DNA of 5,075 bases from Chloroflexota bacterium (GTDB lineage Bacteria; Chloroflexota; Anaerolineae; J102). The position numbers were made by a program, and so were the translations under genes. The notes beneath the pieces were generated by a model. That model had not been told where the DNA came from and did not search any database. It worked only from the letters and a program-made list of their open reading frames with translations. This document shows positions 1-5,075 of the stretch, piece by piece; positions within the stretch are counted from its first letter, which is position 1, and each line of letters starts with the position of its first letter. The stretch spans positions 1 through 5,075 of the forward strand of contig PIVW01000422.1 of NCBI GenBank assembly GCA_003353825.1, read 5' to 3'.

Positions 1-215
1 TTGGGGAATCCCCTCGCGGAAGTATCAACCTGATCACAGCCGCCAAGGCTTTCGCGTTTTTGCCGGGACGAGGGTATGTGATTCCATCTGATGTGACAGC
101 CCTTGCCCCAGATGTCTTGAGACACCGTGTCATCACCACCTATGAGGCCGAGGCTCAGGAGATCACAACCGACGATATCGTCGCCCAGATACTCAACCAC
201 ATAAAGGTACCGTAG
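1..215 (+). CDS. moxR: MoxR-family AAA+ ATPase, C-terminal fragment
   Basis: This is the end of a gene cut by the window edge. The frame begins with the codon at position 3 and gives 70 residues before TAG at 213-215. It opens with GESPRGS, which matches the sensor-2 arginine motif (GxSPR) of the MoxR lid domain. It continues with a helical stretch (AAKAFAFLPGRGYVIPSDV), the typical 'ARALAALRGRDYVTPDDV' segment of the family, then LAPDVLRHRV and the closing helix. The Walker A and B motifs would lie upstream, outside the window. MoxR ATPases are cytoplasmic hexameric AAA+ proteins thought to act as chaperones or remodelers for VWA-domain partners. Here a DUF58 gene follows after 21 bases and two further VWA genes lie downstream, the classical context. 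The family call is firm; which MoxR subfamily it belongs to cannot be judged from the tail. Confidence 0.93.
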   Translation, partial: GESPRGSINLITAAKAFAFLPGRGYVIPSDVTALAPDVLRHRVITTYEAEAQEITTDDIVAQILNHIKVP

Positions 216-220
216 CGTGC

Positions 221-224
221 AGGA
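221..224 (+). promoter_or_regulatory. Probable ribosome binding site of the DUF58 gene
   Basis: AGGA lies 12 bases before the ATG at 237, a rather long spacing, in an AT-rich leader. An in-frame TAA at 225-227 excludes any start further upstream in this frame, so the ATG at 237 is the first possible ATG. The match to the Shine-Dalgarno consensus is short, so the site is plausible rather than certain. Confidence 0.45.
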
Positions 225-236
225 TAATTAAAATCA

Positions 237-1175
237 ATGCTGAAGACGGAACTGGCTGCAAGAATTCGACAGATAGAAATTCATACGAAGCGATTGGTAG
301 ATGGTTACTTCGCCGGTGAATACCGCTCCATCTTCAAGGGTCACGGTATGGAGTTTGACGAAGTTCGCCCCTATCAGGTTGGTGACGAAGTACGAATGAT
401 CGATTGGAATGTAACTGCGAGGGTAGGGCATCCTTATGTGAAACAGCATATCGAAGAGCGTGAACTCTCTGTCATGCTGTTGGTAGATGCAAGTGCCTCT
501 GAAGATTTTGGCTCTGTTAATCGATTTAAGCGGGATGTCGCCGCAGAAATGGCGGCGGTTTTGAGCTTTGCCGCCATCAATAACCAAGACAGGGTAGGGC
601 TTATCATCTTTACCGACCACATAGAACTTAGCATTCCTCTTCGAAAGGGGCGCAAGCACGCTTTGCGCGTGATTAGAGAAGTCTTGACTTTTGATCCGCA
701 AAGCCAAGGTACAGATATTCGTACAGCTCTCAATGCTGTCAATCATATTTTGAAACGGCGTACCATCGTTTTCGTGATCTCCGACTTCTTGATTGATCCC
801 GAAAGCTATCGCAAGGAACTCGCCATCACCAATCGGCGCCATGACACGATTGTGGTAGAATTGCAAGACCCTTTGGAGCAAGAACTAAGTGATGTAGGTC
901 TGCTCGCTTTGGAAGATCCAGAAACAGGAAAAGTACGGTGGGTCGATACGAGTAGCAAGATGTGGCGGCGGGCATTCAGCGAACAGGTCGGCAAATTCGA
1001 AGCTGCCAAGAACAATGCATTCAGGCAGGCGGGTACTGATCGTATCCTCATCAGTACGGACAAAGATTTTGCACTTCCCTTGGCGAATTTTTTCAAAGAT
1101 CGAGCAGGCCGAATTCGTCACAAACCGGTGACGAATTCGACGCCGACTGTTAGTGCTATGTCAAAGCACAAATAG
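237..1175 (+). CDS. DUF58 domain protein (VWA-like), MoxR partner
   Basis: A 312-residue protein of normal length for the DUF58 family. The family signature sits at residues 38-72: GMEFDEVRPYQVGDEVR, then IDWNVTAR, then YVKQ. A VWA-like core follows, with an intact MIDAS-type set: DASAS (D84, S86, S88), T159 in GTDIRTAL, and D183 in ISDFL. There is no signal peptide or membrane segment, so the protein should be cytoplasmic, as expected for a direct partner of the MoxR ATPase encoded just upstream. The last 20 or so residues (after GRIRHKP) look like a variable polar tail, and the DNA that encodes part of it forms a perfect inverted repeat (1110-1139). The precise biochemical role of DUF58 proteins is not established; adaptor or substrate of MoxR is an inference from conserved gene pairing. 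Confidence 0.95.
   Translation: MLKTELAARIRQIEIHTKRLVDGYFAGEYRSIFKGHGMEFDEVRPYQVGDEVRMIDWNVTARVGHPYVKQHIEERELSVMLLVDASASEDFGSVNRFKRDVAAEMAAVLSFAAINNQDRVGLIIFTDHIELSIPLRKGRKHALRVIREVLTFDPQSQGTDIRTALNAVNHILKRRTIVFVISDFLIDPESYRKELAITNRRHDTIVVELQDPLEQELSDVGLLALEDPETGKVRWVDTSSKMWRRAFSEQVGKFEAAKNNAFRQAGTDRILISTDKDFALPLANFFKDRAGRIRHKPVTNSTPTVSAMSKHK
1110..1139. repeat. Perfect 12-bp inverted repeat at the 3' end of the DUF58 gene
   Basis: The left arm CGAATTCGTCAC (1110-1121) and right arm GTGACGAATTCG (1128-1139) are exact reverse complements around a six-base spacer, AAACCG. In RNA this would form a 12-bp hairpin 34 bases before the DUF58 stop codon. No U-tract follows, so it is not a typical intrinsic terminator. 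Each arm contains the 8-bp palindrome CGAATTCG. It falls in codons for the variable C-terminal tail, where protein constraint is probably low. It could be an mRNA processing or stability hairpin, or a binding site for a dimeric protein; the function is unknown. Confidence 0.85.
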
Positions 1176-1200
1176 CAGCTATAATGTTTTGTCGAATGAC

Positions 1201-2214
1201 ATGAGAAAAAGCCGCCTCATTCTCGTTTTTTGTTGCATCATCACCTCATTCGCGGTGATGGCGGTTGGCGCGTCCGCTGCAGCACCGGTGGTAGCAGCCT
1301 TGACGATTGAGGGAGATCATTTCACGGTGGGGGATCCCATTAAGATCATACTGACAGTGACGCATCCCTCTGAAGAACAGGTAACTGTGCCCGACCTGGC
1401 GTCACCTTGGGGAACCTTTGTGATTGTGTCGCAGTCAGCGCCGAAGACAGTCAAAAATGTGAACGGCACTGCCTCGACCAGTGTCTCGATCGACGCCAGG
1501 ATGTTTGCACCTGGCACGTTTACAACACCCGCTTTAGCGGTCGATGTGGCAGATGCCAGAGGTCGAACTCGCCAGGTGGTTGCCGCTCCTGCAATGCTGG
1601 AGATCGCCTCGGTGCTGGTCGAGGGTGATACAGAGGTTAGGGATTTAAAATCGCAGGCCGAGATATCTCCATGGCCCTATTGGACTCGAGTCGCCGGCAT
1701 GTCGATTGTAATCCCTTTCTTCGCCGTTTCGTTATTGCTGGTATCACGACGCTTCAGAAACAGAGTACCTGTGAGAAGACCACCTCACATTACTGCGGTT
1801 GAAGAACTGGATCGTATCAAGGATCTATGCTTGCCCGATAAAGGGTACTTCAAAGAGCATTATACTCTGGTCTCGAATTGTATGCGTACCTATATGGAGC
1901 AAGCATTTGAATTATCGGTGTGGGAGCATACGACAGGGGAGATCCATGCTTTTTTGGAACAGAAGGACCTGGCGCCCGAGGTTTCAGATGCCATGATCGA
2001 CCTGCTGTACGCCAGCGATATCATCAAATTTTCTGAGATCGAGCCGGATGCGAGATCGGCAAACAGCATGGTGACGGCTGCCCAGTGGCTTGTACAGATG
2101 ACCAAGCCCTCGAAAGAAGATGCCAATGCAGTTGATACCATACCGGAACTAACTGCGACATTCTATGAACAAAGTTCCAGCCAGAATGGCAGGCATGCCA
2201 GGGTTGTGTCATGA
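1201..2214 (+). CDS. Membrane-anchored Ig-like/BatD-like protein with DUF4381-like cytoplasmic tail
   Basis: A 337-residue protein when started at ATG 1201. That start directly opens a good Sec signal (MRKSR, then a hydrophobic run at about residues 6-24, then ASAAAP). The GTG at 1153 would add 16 polar residues before the signal and overlap the DUF58 gene, so I rejected it. No clear Shine-Dalgarno lies before 1201. Residues about 30-140 look like an all-beta, BatD-like Ig domain (FTVGDPIKIILTVTHP; FAPGTFTTPALAVDV). Next come VRDLKSQAEISPWPYW, one membrane segment (about 163-182) with a basic RRFRNR flank, and a helical cytoplasmic tail. The tail resembles the DUF4381-type domain: EELDRI, YTLVSNCMRTYME, WEHTTGEI, and SDIIKFSEIEPD near the end. 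Proteins in this position link DUF58 to BatA in many Bat operons. Domain names are my recognition from motifs; function is unproven. Confidence 0.8.
   Translation: MRKSRLILVFCCIITSFAVMAVGASAAAPVVAALTIEGDHFTVGDPIKIILTVTHPSEEQVTVPDLASPWGTFVIVSQSAPKTVKNVNGTASTSVSIDARMFAPGTFTTPALAVDVADARGRTRQVVAAPAMLEIASVLVEGDTEVRDLKSQAEISPWPYWTRVAGMSIVIPFFAVSLLLVSRRFRNRVPVRRPPHITAVEELDRIKDLCLPDKGYFKEHYTLVSNCMRTYMEQAFELSVWEHTTGEIHAFLEQKDLAPEVSDAMIDLLYASDIIKFSEIEPDARSANSMVTAAQWLVQMTKPSKEDANAVDTIPELTATFYEQSSSQNGRHARVVS
1239..1260. repeat. Small 7-bp stem in the signal-peptide coding region
   Basis: CATCACC (1239-1245) and GGTGATG (1254-1260) are exact reverse complements with an 8-base loop, beginning 38 bases after the chosen start at 1201. 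It could form a modest mRNA hairpin early in the reading frame. A stem of this size is not rare by chance, so it is recorded as structure without a claimed role. Confidence 0.4.
2200..2203 (+). promoter_or_regulatory. Probable ribosome binding site of batA
   Basis: AGGG lies 7 bases before the batA ATG at 2211, inside the end of the preceding gene. It comes directly after a small stem (TGGCA at 2187-2191 with TGCCA at 2196-2200), whose last base overlaps the motif. Among the three ATGA-overlap starts in the window this is the only one with a recognisable Shine-Dalgarno sequence. Confidence 0.5.
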
Positions 2215-3197
2215 CGATTCAGTTTGAATCGCCCTATTTGCTGCTCCTGTTGTTGGTGATACCCCTTCTTGTGTTACGACATCTCTGGGCCAACCGCAAA
2301 TCGGGACCTGCTACCATGCAATATGCGGTGATAGGCCTCACGCACAAACTGCCCCGCTCTTGGCGGGCGACTTTTCGCCCACTTATGGTGATGTTGCGTT
2401 TGACGGCCATTGCACTCATTATCATCGCCTTGGCCAGACCGCAAACGGTTGAAGGCCATCAGATCGTAATAGCCAAGGGTATTGACATCAGCCTGGTGCT
2501 TGACATTTCAGGTAGCATGTCTTCGCGCATGGATGGCGCCAGGTCAGCAATTCGTGAATTTATCTCGAGCAGGCCCTTTGATAGGATTGGGATGGTCGTG
2601 TTTGCAAACCAGGCATTCGTGCTCACACCCTTAACTCTGGATCGAGCGCACGTGCTCAAGGCACTGGATCGGGTGCAACTGGCCCCTGAGTTGGGACTCG
2701 ATGACGGTACTGCCATTGGCTCTGCTTTGGCCCATGCCGCCAATCTGATGAACGGAGTGCCTTCCGAAAGCCAGGTCGTGATCTTGCTAACCGACGGTAT
2801 CAACAATGCCGGATCGATAAATCCTTTGAAGGCCGCCGAGGTAGCCAATGCTCTGGACATAAGGGTTTACACGATATTCGCCGGTTTATCTGGAGAGTAT
2901 CGCGTACAACAAAAGGATGAATCGGGCGAAATACGCCTTGTCACCGTAAACAGTGATCAAGACGAGCAGGTGTTGAAAGACATAGCAGAACTGACCGGCG
3001 GCCGCTATTTCCTGATGGAAGATTCAGAGGGCTTGCAAACCATTTATGATGAGATCGACACCCTAGAGAAGACCGATGTAGAAATCCAGTCATACGAGTT
3101 GTTCTCAGAATTGGCCAGTTGGTTTCTGCTGCCAGCTTTGGCGATCTTACTCATAGAGATGGTGCTGCACCGCACACTCTTCCGAAAACTACCATGA
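2211..3197 (+). CDS. batA: BatA-like VWA-domain membrane protein
   Basis: A 328-residue protein, the usual size for BatA. The N-terminus has the BatA/aerotolerance layout: FESPYLLLLLLVIPLLVL (membrane segment about 8-23), then a second hydrophobic segment (about 57-75) ending in the family hallmark IALARPQ. The VWA domain follows with a complete MIDAS: DISGS (D98, S100, S102), T167 in DGTAIGSAL, and D195 in LLTDGINNAG. LTGGRYFLMEDSEGL closes the domain. A third membrane segment (about 301-319) and a short basic tail end the protein. The VWA domain lies between membrane segments 2 and 3 and probably faces the periplasm or cell exterior. The start ATG overlaps the previous stop (ATGA, 2211-2214), indicating coupled translation. 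The link to oxygen or envelope stress comes from the family name and has not been shown for this organism. Confidence 0.93.
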   Translation: MTIQFESPYLLLLLLVIPLLVLRHLWANRKSGPATMQYAVIGLTHKLPRSWRATFRPLMVMLRLTAIALIIIALARPQTVEGHQIVIAKGIDISLVLDISGSMSSRMDGARSAIREFISSRPFDRIGMVVFANQAFVLTPLTLDRAHVLKALDRVQLAPELGLDDGTAIGSALAHAANLMNGVPSESQVVILLTDGINNAGSINPLKAAEVANALDIRVYTIFAGLSGEYRVQQKDESGEIRLVTVNSDQDEQVLKDIAELTGGRYFLMEDSEGLQTIYDEIDTLEKTDVEIQSYELFSELASWFLLPALAILLIEMVLHRTLFRKLP

Positions 3198-4291
3198 GTT
3201 TCGCTCAACCTGTTGTCCTGTCCCTCGGCCTTCCCCTGATAGTAATCTCAGCCCTTTTCCTTGTCTGGGCATTTCGCTTTCAGGCGAAGAAACTAGCGCA
3301 ATTGGGGGACCATGTCCTTGTGAAGCGTCTCTGCGCGAATACGAACTGGAGGGGGCGACGCTTGCAGGCCGTGCTGTTGTTTATCGGCCTATTGATGCTT
3401 GTTATCGCCTTGGCCCGGCCGCAGTGGGGGGATGAACATCTTCTATTTCAACAAGATGGGTTGCAAATCATGCTAGTGCTGGATGTGTCGGAAAGCATGC
3501 TCGCCGAAGATGTCGAACCGAACCGACTCGACTTCGCCCGACAAGCGATTACTGACCTTGTCACCCGCCTAAAGGGCAACGAAATCGGTCTGGTTCTGTT
3601 TTCGGGGGCCAGTTTTGTGCAGGTTCCCCTCACAACAGATTATCCCACCCTTGTCACGTATTTGGACAGCGCAGGACCCCATGCCATCTCTCGACCCGGC
3701 AGCAATATCGGCGACGCTCTCAAAGCGGCCAGCCGAGCATTCAACCGGGATCAGCAAAGCCAAAGGGTGATCCTTCTTTTTTCCGATGGTGAGGATCGGG
3801 AGAGCGGTCCGGTGGCGACTGCTCAGCTATTGGCGGCTGAAGATATTATCATTAATTCCATCGGGATCGGCACGGTCGAGGGTACGCAGATACCACAGAC
3901 AGACAGTCAAGGCTCTTTTGTTGGTTATAAAACAGATTCTCAAGGCAGTACAGTACTGACCGCACTTGATGAGTCAACACTGGCTGGCATCGCCGAGGCC
4001 GGTCTGGGCAAGTACTACTATCCCACCGCTGTCGCTAACACCTTGAACAATCTGGTCAAGGAAATTGGCAAGCTGCAAACGGCCCCGTTGGAGAGTCAGG
4101 CCGAGCAACGAAAGCTCGAGCGCTTGCAGGTCTTTATTGGCGTAGCGCTTGCGGCCCTTGTCACCGCCGAGTTGATTCCTGAGCGAACGAGACACCGGCG
4201 CTGGTTTGGGTGGATCACATCTGTCCTCACCAAATTAGGCAGGCTTAGGCGTAGATTGCAGCGCGAATCCGCCCCATCTACTTTCTCATGA
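3194..4291 (+). CDS. batB: BatB-like VWA-domain membrane protein
   Basis: A 365-residue protein started at ATG 3194, which overlaps the batA stop (ATGA, 3194-3197). An upstream in-frame start at 3119 would add 25 non-membrane residues inside batA and was rejected. The layout repeats that of BatA: membrane segments at about 8-27 and 57-75, the latter ending IALARPQWG, then a VWA domain and a third membrane segment at about 312-328. The MIDAS is DVSES (D97, S99, S101) and D198 in LFSDGEDRE. The usual threonine is a serine here (S170 in GSNIGDAL). BatB hallmarks are clear: SMLAEDVEPNRLDFARQAI, VQVPLTTDYPT, IGIGTVEGTQIP, LDESTLAGIAEAG. The C-terminal tail (about 333-365) is very basic (RRWFGW, GRLRRRLQR) and probably cytoplasmic. 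No Shine-Dalgarno is visible, so translation probably depends on ribosomes from batA. BatA and BatB are ancient paralogs. Confidence 0.93.
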   Translation: MSFAQPVVLSLGLPLIVISALFLVWAFRFQAKKLAQLGDHVLVKRLCANTNWRGRRLQAVLLFIGLLMLVIALARPQWGDEHLLFQQDGLQIMLVLDVSESMLAEDVEPNRLDFARQAITDLVTRLKGNEIGLVLFSGASFVQVPLTTDYPTLVTYLDSAGPHAISRPGSNIGDALKAASRAFNRDQQSQRVILLFSDGEDRESGPVATAQLLAAEDIIINSIGIGTVEGTQIPQTDSQGSFVGYKTDSQGSTVLTALDESTLAGIAEAGLGKYYYPTAVANTLNNLVKEIGKLQTAPLESQAEQRKLERLQVFIGVALAALVTAELIPERTRHRRWFGWITSVLTKLGRLRRRLQRESAPSTFS

Positions 4292-5058
4292 ACACAAAAC
4301 TCTCTGTTTTGTTAGGCACAGCAGGACCTCGATTGATTCAACAAAAACACGTGTTGCGTCCCTTCGGCTTCGCTCAGGACAAGGTTGCGTGTTGCGTGTT
4401 AGTATTGTTGCTAGCGGCATGTAGTCCATCTGCGCAATCGCTGGTTCGAAAGGGAAATGATCGTTATACAGAGCAGGCCTACGATGATGCCCTCGCTGCC
4501 TATCAGTTGGCCCAGAAAAAGGACCCGGAACTGGCGGAGCCCTATTACAACGCTGCCAACACTTTGTATCGCCAACAAGATTATGGTGGGGCAGCCGATG
4601 TCATGCAACTGGCCGTGATCACGGCCGACACGGCAACTATGCAGCATAGGGTGTTCTACAATACCGGCAACACCTTCCTTAGTATGATGAGTTTCGATGC
4701 TGCTATCGAGGCGTATGCTGCCGCTCTTTTGCGCAACCCCTTTGACCAGGATGCCAAGTACAACCTGGAACTGGCGCTTCTGTTACAGGCGCAACAAGCT
4801 CCCAGCCCGCAACCGGAACCGCAGGAAGATGACCAGCAGGATGACCAGGACGAATCAGAGCAAGACCAGGAAAAAGAAAGAGATCCACCCCCTGTGGCCC
4901 CACCAGAGCAATCGGCTCAGAATTCTTCTTCGTCAGCGGGCATGAGCGCGGACGAAGCCAAAAAGATCCTGGCGAACGTGGTCGAAGATGGGCAGACCTT
5001 GCAGGAGTTTTTAGGCCCGCTGGACGGATCGGACGAGCCGCCCGTTCAGGATTGGTAA
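4288..5058 (+). CDS. batC: BatC-like TPR lipoprotein
   Basis: A 256-residue protein whose ATG overlaps the batB stop (ATGA, 4288-4291). The hydrophobic run VACCVLVLLLAAC (33-45) ends in a lipobox (LAAC), so Cys45 is the probable lipidated residue. The 32 residues before it are unusually long for a signal n-region and include the repeat-derived PFGFAQDK (25-32). A GTG start at 4351 would give a more normal signal (MLRPFGFAQDK, then the hydrophobic run) but has no visible Shine-Dalgarno; I keep 4288 for the coupling. TPR-like helices occupy about 50-168: ARKG-type opening LVRKGNDRYTEQAYDDALAA, AEPYYNAANTLYRQQDYGGA, and VFYNTGNTFLSMMSFDAAIEAY ending NPFDQDAKYNLELAL. An acidic Gln/Pro-rich linker (about 171-212) follows, then MSADEAKKILANVVEDGQ and the end PPVQDW. 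It probably works as a protein-interaction scaffold for BatA/BatB. Confidence 0.88.
   Translation: MNTKLSVLLGTAGPRLIQQKHVLRPFGFAQDKVACCVLVLLLAACSPSAQSLVRKGNDRYTEQAYDDALAAYQLAQKKDPELAEPYYNAANTLYRQQDYGGAADVMQLAVITADTATMQHRVFYNTGNTFLSMMSFDAAIEAYAAALLRNPFDQDAKYNLELALLLQAQQAPSPQPEPQEDDQQDDQDESEQDQEKERDPPPVAPPEQSAQNSSSSAGMSADEAKKILANVVEDGQTLQEFLGPLDGSDEPPVQDW
4360..4383 (+). repeat. 24-bp in-frame repeat unit encoding PFGFAQDK, flanked by 7-bp direct repeats
   Basis: The segment begins CCCTTCGGCTTCG and ends CAGGACAAG; it occupies exactly eight codons of batC, between the start codon and the lipoprotein hydrophobic core. GTTGCGT stands immediately before it (4353-4359) and immediately after it (4384-4390), with a third tandem copy at 4391-4397. 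The peptide PFGFAQDK and its codons resemble a short dispersed repeat I recall from environmental bacterial genomes; this is recognition from memory and needs a genome search. There is no second copy in this window. Confidence 0.6.
4611..4626. repeat. Perfect 16-bp palindrome inside batC
   Basis: GGCCGTGATCACGGCC reads the same on both strands with no spacer. It codes for part of the TPR region (around LAVITAD). The symmetry would suit a dimeric DNA-binding protein, or a short mRNA stem with a small central loop. Under uniform base use about 0.08 such sites are expected in a window this long, so it is noticeable but not proof of function. Confidence 0.75.
4828..4848 (+). repeat. Short tandem duplication in the batC acidic linker
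   Basis: GATGACCAG occurs at 4828-4836 and again at 4840-4848, a 12-base period that encodes the run DDQQDDQ. This looks like replication slippage expanding the acidic linker. It keeps the frame, so the protein is not broken. Confidence 0.6.
5048..5051 (+). promoter_or_regulatory. Probable ribosome binding site of the next gene
   Basis: AGGA sits inside the last codons of batC, 9 bases before the ATG at 5061, a standard spacing. It supports 5061 as a real start even though only five codons are inside the window. Confidence 0.45.
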
Positions 5059-5060
5059 TT

Positions 5061-5075
5061 ATGCTAGTTCGAGCG
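5061..5075 (+). CDS. Start of the next operon gene, partial (BatD expected)
   Basis: ATG at 5061 opens MLVRA and runs off the window. It begins 2 bases after the batC stop (TAA, 5056-5058) with an AGGA 9 bases upstream, so a coupled downstream gene is likely. Five residues cannot identify a product. In Bat operons BatD, a secreted Ig-like membrane protein, usually follows batC, and a short basic opening before a signal peptide would fit. The product is therefore an inference from gene order only. Confidence 0.45.

Noticed and set aside
3..13. GGGGAATCCCC near-palindrome at the window start.
   Set aside because: Only 5 bp per arm around one base, and it encodes the conserved sensor-2 motif of MoxR, so protein coding explains it.
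234..881. Long open frame on the minus strand (215 codons) opposite the DUF58 gene.
   Set aside because: It is antisense to a well-conserved gene whose protein shows all family motifs; the minus-strand translation has no recognisable domain, signal or membrane pattern. The same holds for the other minus-strand frames in the window.
1180..1185. Exact TATAAT hexamer just before the Ig-like/DUF4381-like gene, a possible internal promoter -10 box.
   Set aside because: No acceptable -35 box lies 16-18 bases upstream (the region reads about TATGTC) and there is no extended TGn. Transcription would begin only about 9 bases before the ATG, leaving almost no leader. It may be chance in the 25-base gap.
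1153..1200. Upstream GTG start at 1153 for the Ig-like protein.
   Set aside because: It overlaps the DUF58 gene, adds 16 polar residues ahead of a complete Sec signal and has no Shine-Dalgarno, so ATG 1201 is preferred.
2187..2200. Small stem TGGCA-GGCA-TGCCA before batA that could hide its ribosome binding site.
   Set aside because: Five base pairs with a four-base loop is weak and common by chance, and it overlaps the AGGG by only one base; no regulatory claim can be supported.
3119..3193. In-frame N-terminal extension of BatB from 3119.
   Set aside because: It would lie wholly inside the last codons of batA and put 25 unrelated residues before the family's first membrane segment; ATG 3194 gives the typical BatB start and an ATGA overlap.
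3899..3949. TDSQGS repeated twice in BatB (residues 236-241 and 247-252), a possible internal duplication.
   Set aside because: The codons of the two copies differ, and this part of BatB normally carries two polar glycine turns around the strand before the LDExxL motif, so it is probably family structure and not a recent duplication.
1..5075. CRISPR arrays, tRNA or rRNA genes, insertion sequences, phage or defence genes.
   Set aside because: None were seen. The window is almost fully taken up by one conserved operon, and the non-coding gaps (at most 25 bases) are too short to hold them.

Overview
The window holds most of one tightly packed, single-strand (+) operon of the MoxR/Bat type, the group named from the Bacteroides aerotolerance locus. 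It is cut at both ends. In order it reads: C-terminus of a MoxR-family AAA+ ATPase (1-215), a DUF58 protein with a von Willebrand factor A (VWA)-like fold (237-1175), a secreted and membrane-anchored Ig-like protein with a DUF4381-like cytoplasmic tail (1201-2214), BatA (2211-3197), BatB (3194-4291), a BatC-type TPR lipoprotein (4288-5058), and the first five codons of a further gene (from 5061), where BatD is expected.

The genes fit together as follows. The MoxR ATPase and DUF58 protein have no membrane segment and should be cytoplasmic. BatA and BatB are anchored by N-terminal and C-terminal hydrophobic segments and each carry a VWA domain with a metal-ion-dependent adhesion site (MIDAS). 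The Ig-like protein has a predicted extracytoplasmic domain, one membrane segment and a cytoplasmic tail. BatC is a lipoprotein with TPR repeats and an acidic, proline-rich tail. Known biology of the family suggests that a MoxR-type ATPase remodels, or helps metal loading of, VWA partners in a cell-envelope complex linked to stress tolerance. The exact substrate is not known and cannot be read from this sequence.

The last three complete genes each start inside the stop of the gene before (ATGA overlaps at 2211, 3194 and 4288), which implies translational coupling. No promoter or terminator is evident, so the transcription start is probably upstream of the window. All non-coding gaps are 25 bases or shorter.

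The organism is a bacterium of moderate GC content, with lipoprotein and Sec signals. A short repeat in the batC signal region encodes PFGFAQDK, a peptide I recall from dispersed repeats in environmental genomes including Chloroflexota. This hints at such a host only weakly, and the gene order alone does not fix the phylum.

I do not see a new multi-gene system. The most unusual signals are small DNA structures that the genes do not explain: a perfect 12-bp inverted repeat at the end of the DUF58 gene (1110-1139), the in-frame 24-bp repeat flanked by a 7-bp direct repeat in the batC signal region (4353-4397), and a perfect 16-bp palindrome inside batC (4611-4626).
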